The position numbers and the translations under genes are program-made. A stretch of 29,185 nt of DNA from a virus, in IMG/VR virus record IMGVR_UViG_3300029309_000239, positions 1-29,185 of that record. The stretch is one strand, 5' to 3'. The notes under the pieces were generated by a model. It was given only the letters and a program-made list of their open reading frames with translations, was not told the origin of the DNA and searched no databases. Of the stretch, positions 27,154 through 29,185 are shown in pieces (position 1 is the first letter of the stretch; every line of letters starts with the position of its first letter).

Positions 27154-29185
27154 ATGACTATTTCATCAGGTAACAATATACCAAGAAAACATTACACAGT
27201 ATCGCAAGGTGTAACACAGACTACTTTTGCCGTAACTTTTGAATTTAATAGTCATACAGAATTACTTTTTTATGTAGATGGTACATTAACTTCACTTAGT
27301 TCGAGTGAAGTATCTGGTGGTAGTGGTTCAACAGGAACTATTACAAAATCTGTTACAGGCGCAACTGGTGGTTCTTCTGTTGTTATATTACGCAATACAG
27401 CATTAGCACGTACAACAGATTTTCCATCTACAGGCGCATTTGATATTTCACAATTAAATACAGACTTAGATACATTTTTGTATTTGTCAGCAGATGTAGA
27501 TGATACAGCTACACGATCATTAAGACTTGTTGACCACGATACAGAGATAAGTACATTATTGCCACTTGCATCTGCAAGAGCAGACAAAGTATTAGGATTT
27601 AGTTCTACTGGTGTTCCAGAAGCAAAGCCATCATTAGATAATGCTTCAATGACAACTGCTACTGGTAATGCAGGAACAAGTGCATCTGTAAGTTATACAG
27701 CAAATACCAATACATTTTTATTTACAATACCTAGAGGTAATACTGGAGTCACAGGACCCACAGGGCCAACTGGTCCTACAGGAGCAGATTCAACTGTAGC
27801 TGGACCTACAGGGCCAACTGGTCCTGCTGGACCAACAGGTCCATCTGGCCCAACTGGGCCAACAGGTTCTACAGGTCCTACTGGTCCAACAGGAGCAGAC
27901 TCTACAGTAGCTGGACCAACTGGTCCAACAGGGCCTACTGGACCAACAGGTAATACAGGACCTACTGGACCTACTGGTCCGACAGGTAACACTGGTTCAA
28001 CAGGCCCAACTGGTCCAACAGGTTCTGCGGCAACTATTGCTGTTGGCTCTACGACAACAGGTCCTGCTGGTAGTAGTGCATCTGTTACTAATTCTGGTTC
28101 ATCATCATCGGCAACATTTGATTTTACAATACCTACTGGTGCTACTGGTTCAACAGGACCTACAGGACCGACAGGTCCAACTGGACCAACTGGACCAACA
28201 GGAGCAGATAGTACTGTTGCAGGACCAACTGGCCCAACAGGATTGACAGGACCAACTGGTCCTACTGGGCCTACAGGACCTGCTGGTGCAGATGGCAATG
28301 ACGGCTCAACAGGTCCTACTGGACCGACTGGGCCTACAGGACTGACAGGCTCTACTGGCCCTACTGGTCCTGCTGGTGCGGATGGTAATGATGGTTCAAC
28401 AGGCCCAACAGGACCTACAGGACCTGCAGGACCTGCTGGTTCTACTGGCCCTACTGGTCCTACTGGCCCTACTGGTGATGGTTTTACAGGTGGTTCATAT
28501 AATTCATCAAATGGTAAAGTAACTTTTACAAGTAATGATGGTCTTGGTTTTTTAACTGGAGATTTGCGAGGAGCAACAGGACCAATTGGCCCTACTGGTT
28601 CTACTGGTCCAACTGGGCCTACAGGTCCTACAGGACCTACTGGCGCTGATTCAACTGTTGCTGGACCAACTGGTCCTGCAGGTTCAACTGGTCCGACAGG
28701 CCCTACTGGTCCTGCAGGGCCAAGTGGTTCAGATGGCTCAGATGGTGCAGATGGTTCAACTGGTCCTACGGGTCCAGCAGGTCCAGCAGGAAGTACAGGT
28801 CCAGCAGGAAGTACGGGACCAACAGGACCTACAGGTCCAACAGGTGATGGTTTCACTGGAGGCTCATACGCTCCGTCGACTGGTAAAATCACGTTTACTT
28901 CAGATGATGGTTTAGGTTTTGTTACAGCAGATTTAAGAGGTGCAACAGGACCCACAGGTCCTGCAGGAAGTACAGGTCCAGCAGGTCCTGCAGGTCCAGC
29001 AGGTCCTGCAGGAAGTGACGGTAATGATGGTTCTACAGGTCCTGCAGGTCCAGCAGGTCCAACTGGCCCAACAGGTCCAACTGGTCCGTCAGGAAGCGAT
29101 GGTAGTGATGGGGGTACAGGTCCTACAGGACCTACAGGACCTACTGGTCCTAGTGGTTCAGCAGGGTCTGCTGGTCCAACTGGAC
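27154..29185 (+). CDS. Tail fibre, T7-type anchor plus collagen-like shaft (3' truncated)
   Basis: The frame runs from ATG 27154 through the right edge with no stop (677 codons seen). Residues 1-150 fit the T7 gp17 N-terminal anchor domain ([57 protein letters not shown]), which attaches fibres to the tail. From about residue 195 the protein is a Gly-X-Y repeat (GPTGPTGPA and variants), a collagen-like trimeric shaft, with several non-repeat interruptions. The receptor-binding tip lies outside the window. AGGAAAATTATATG gives the start. It follows the internal core gene, as in T7. Confidence 0.92.
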   Translation, partial: MTISSGNNIPRKHYTVSQGVTQTTFAVTFEFNSHTELLFYVDGTLTSLSSSEVSGGSGSTGTITKSVTGATGGSSVVILRNTALARTTDFPSTGAFDISQLNTDLDTFLYLSADVDDTATRSLRLVDHDTEISTLLPLASARADKVLGFSSTGVPEAKPSLDNASMTTATGNAGTSASVSYTANTNTFLFTIPRGNTGVTGPTGPTGPTGADSTVAGPTGPTGPAGPTGPSGPTGPTGSTGPTGPTGADSTVAGPTGPTGPTGPTGNTGPTGPTGPTGNTGSTGPTGPTGSAATIAVGSTTTGPAGSSASVTNSGSSSSATFDFTIPTGATGSTGPTGPTGPTGPTGPTGADSTVAGPTGPTGLTGPTGPTGPTGPAGADGNDGSTGPTGPTGPTGLTGSTGPTGPAGADGNDGSTGPTGPTGPAGPAGSTGPTGPTGPTGDGFTGGSYNSSNGKVTFTSNDGLGFLTGDLRGATGPIGPTGSTGPTGPTGPTGPTGADSTVAGPTGPAGSTGPTGPTGPAGPSGSDGSDGADGSTGPTGPAGPAGSTGPAGSTGPTGPTGPTGDGFTGGSYAPSTGKITFTSDDGLGFVTADLRGATGPTGPAGSTGPAGPAGPAGPAGSDGNDGSTGPAGPAGPTGPTGPTGPSGSDGSDGGTGPTGPTGPTGPSGSAGSAGPTG
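28477..28581 (+). repeat. 35-aa shaft interruption module, copy 1
   Basis: [21 protein letters not shown] and DLRGATG form a non-collagen module of 35 residues. A second copy of equal length lies at 28846-28950, differing at few positions. It is probably a beta-structured knob or hinge between collagen-like segments. Confidence 0.85.
28846..28950 (+). repeat. 35-aa shaft interruption module, copy 2
   Basis: The second copy keeps [21 protein letters not shown] and DLRGATG. The bases differ at many silent positions, so the duplication is not very recent or has been under selection to diverge. Confidence 0.85.

Larger units (their letters stand above)
27736..29185 (+). repeat. Collagen-like Gly-X-Y coding repeat
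   Basis: A degenerate 9-base repeat encoding mainly Gly-Pro-Thr and Gly-Pro-Ala triplets, with punctuation units: [11 protein letters not shown] four times (near 27780, 27891, 28200 and 28645) and [10 protein letters not shown]-type units. Such repeats can slip or recombine, so shaft length may vary among relatives. Confidence 0.9.

Noticed and set aside
27693-28955. 420-codon minus-strand frame rich in Gly-Pro-Val
   Set aside because: It is the reverse reading of the Gly-X-Y repeat of the tail fibre; the low-complexity repeat keeps the opposite frame open by chance.
1-29185. T7-type phage promoters (TAATACGACTCACTATA-like) repeated along the late genes
   Set aside because: No such repeated motif is seen in the few late gaps, and no phage RNA polymerase gene is in the window.

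Overview
This window looks like part of an AT-rich, T7-type (podovirus-like) phage genome. The rightward genes follow the T7 order: small and large terminase, portal, scaffold, gp13-like protein, major capsid, tail tubular proteins A and B, three internal virion proteins, and a tail fibre that runs off the right edge. The host is probably a Gram-negative bacterium, since the tail and ejection proteins are of that type. A marine alphaproteobacterium is my guess from gene style only; nothing here proves it. I found no rRNA, tRNA, CRISPR array, transposase, integrase, DNA polymerase or RNA polymerase.

Layout: 1-593 (+) is the end of a lysis cassette, a small membrane protein followed by an M15-type peptidase. 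590-7228 (-) holds compact leftward genes in three or more transcription units. They include a recombination set (YqaJ-type exonuclease, ERF-type annealing protein, a protein with an SSB-like DIPF tip, and a Holliday-junction-resolvase-like nuclease), a control pair of helix-turn-helix proteins, a DUF932-like protein and many small proteins. An 18-bp operator, TACTGC-N6-GCAGTA, occurs three times. Two of the three copies lie exactly in the 17-bp spacer of a leftward sigma70-type promoter, which suggests that the phage's own repressor controls the region. A perfect bacterial parS palindrome lies at 958-973, yet no parA or parB gene is present.

The divergence point, 7229-8003, is the most striking stretch. 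It has no convincing gene but is packed with nested, multi-branched inverted repeats. Where pairing departs from Watson-Crick inside clear helices, it gives G-U pairs on the + strand and no A/C mismatches, so I predict a large structured + strand RNA of about 690 nt. A plausible + promoter (7209-7236) sits just before it and the small terminase gene just after. Similar folds continue into the neighbouring gene 6671-7228, and 6671-8381 looks richer in G+C than its flanks.

The late region (8004-29185, +) is almost gap-free with many start/stop overlaps. Between the two terminase genes lies a run of small, very basic proteins. The internal virion protein at 22957-27111 starts with a lysozyme-like segment whose E/D/T spacing matches T4 lysozyme. 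The tail fibre is a T7-type anchor followed by a long collagen-like Gly-X-Y shaft with repeated interruptions. Leftward genes mostly use an AGGAGAAC(C/T) leader before the start codon, while late genes use other leaders.
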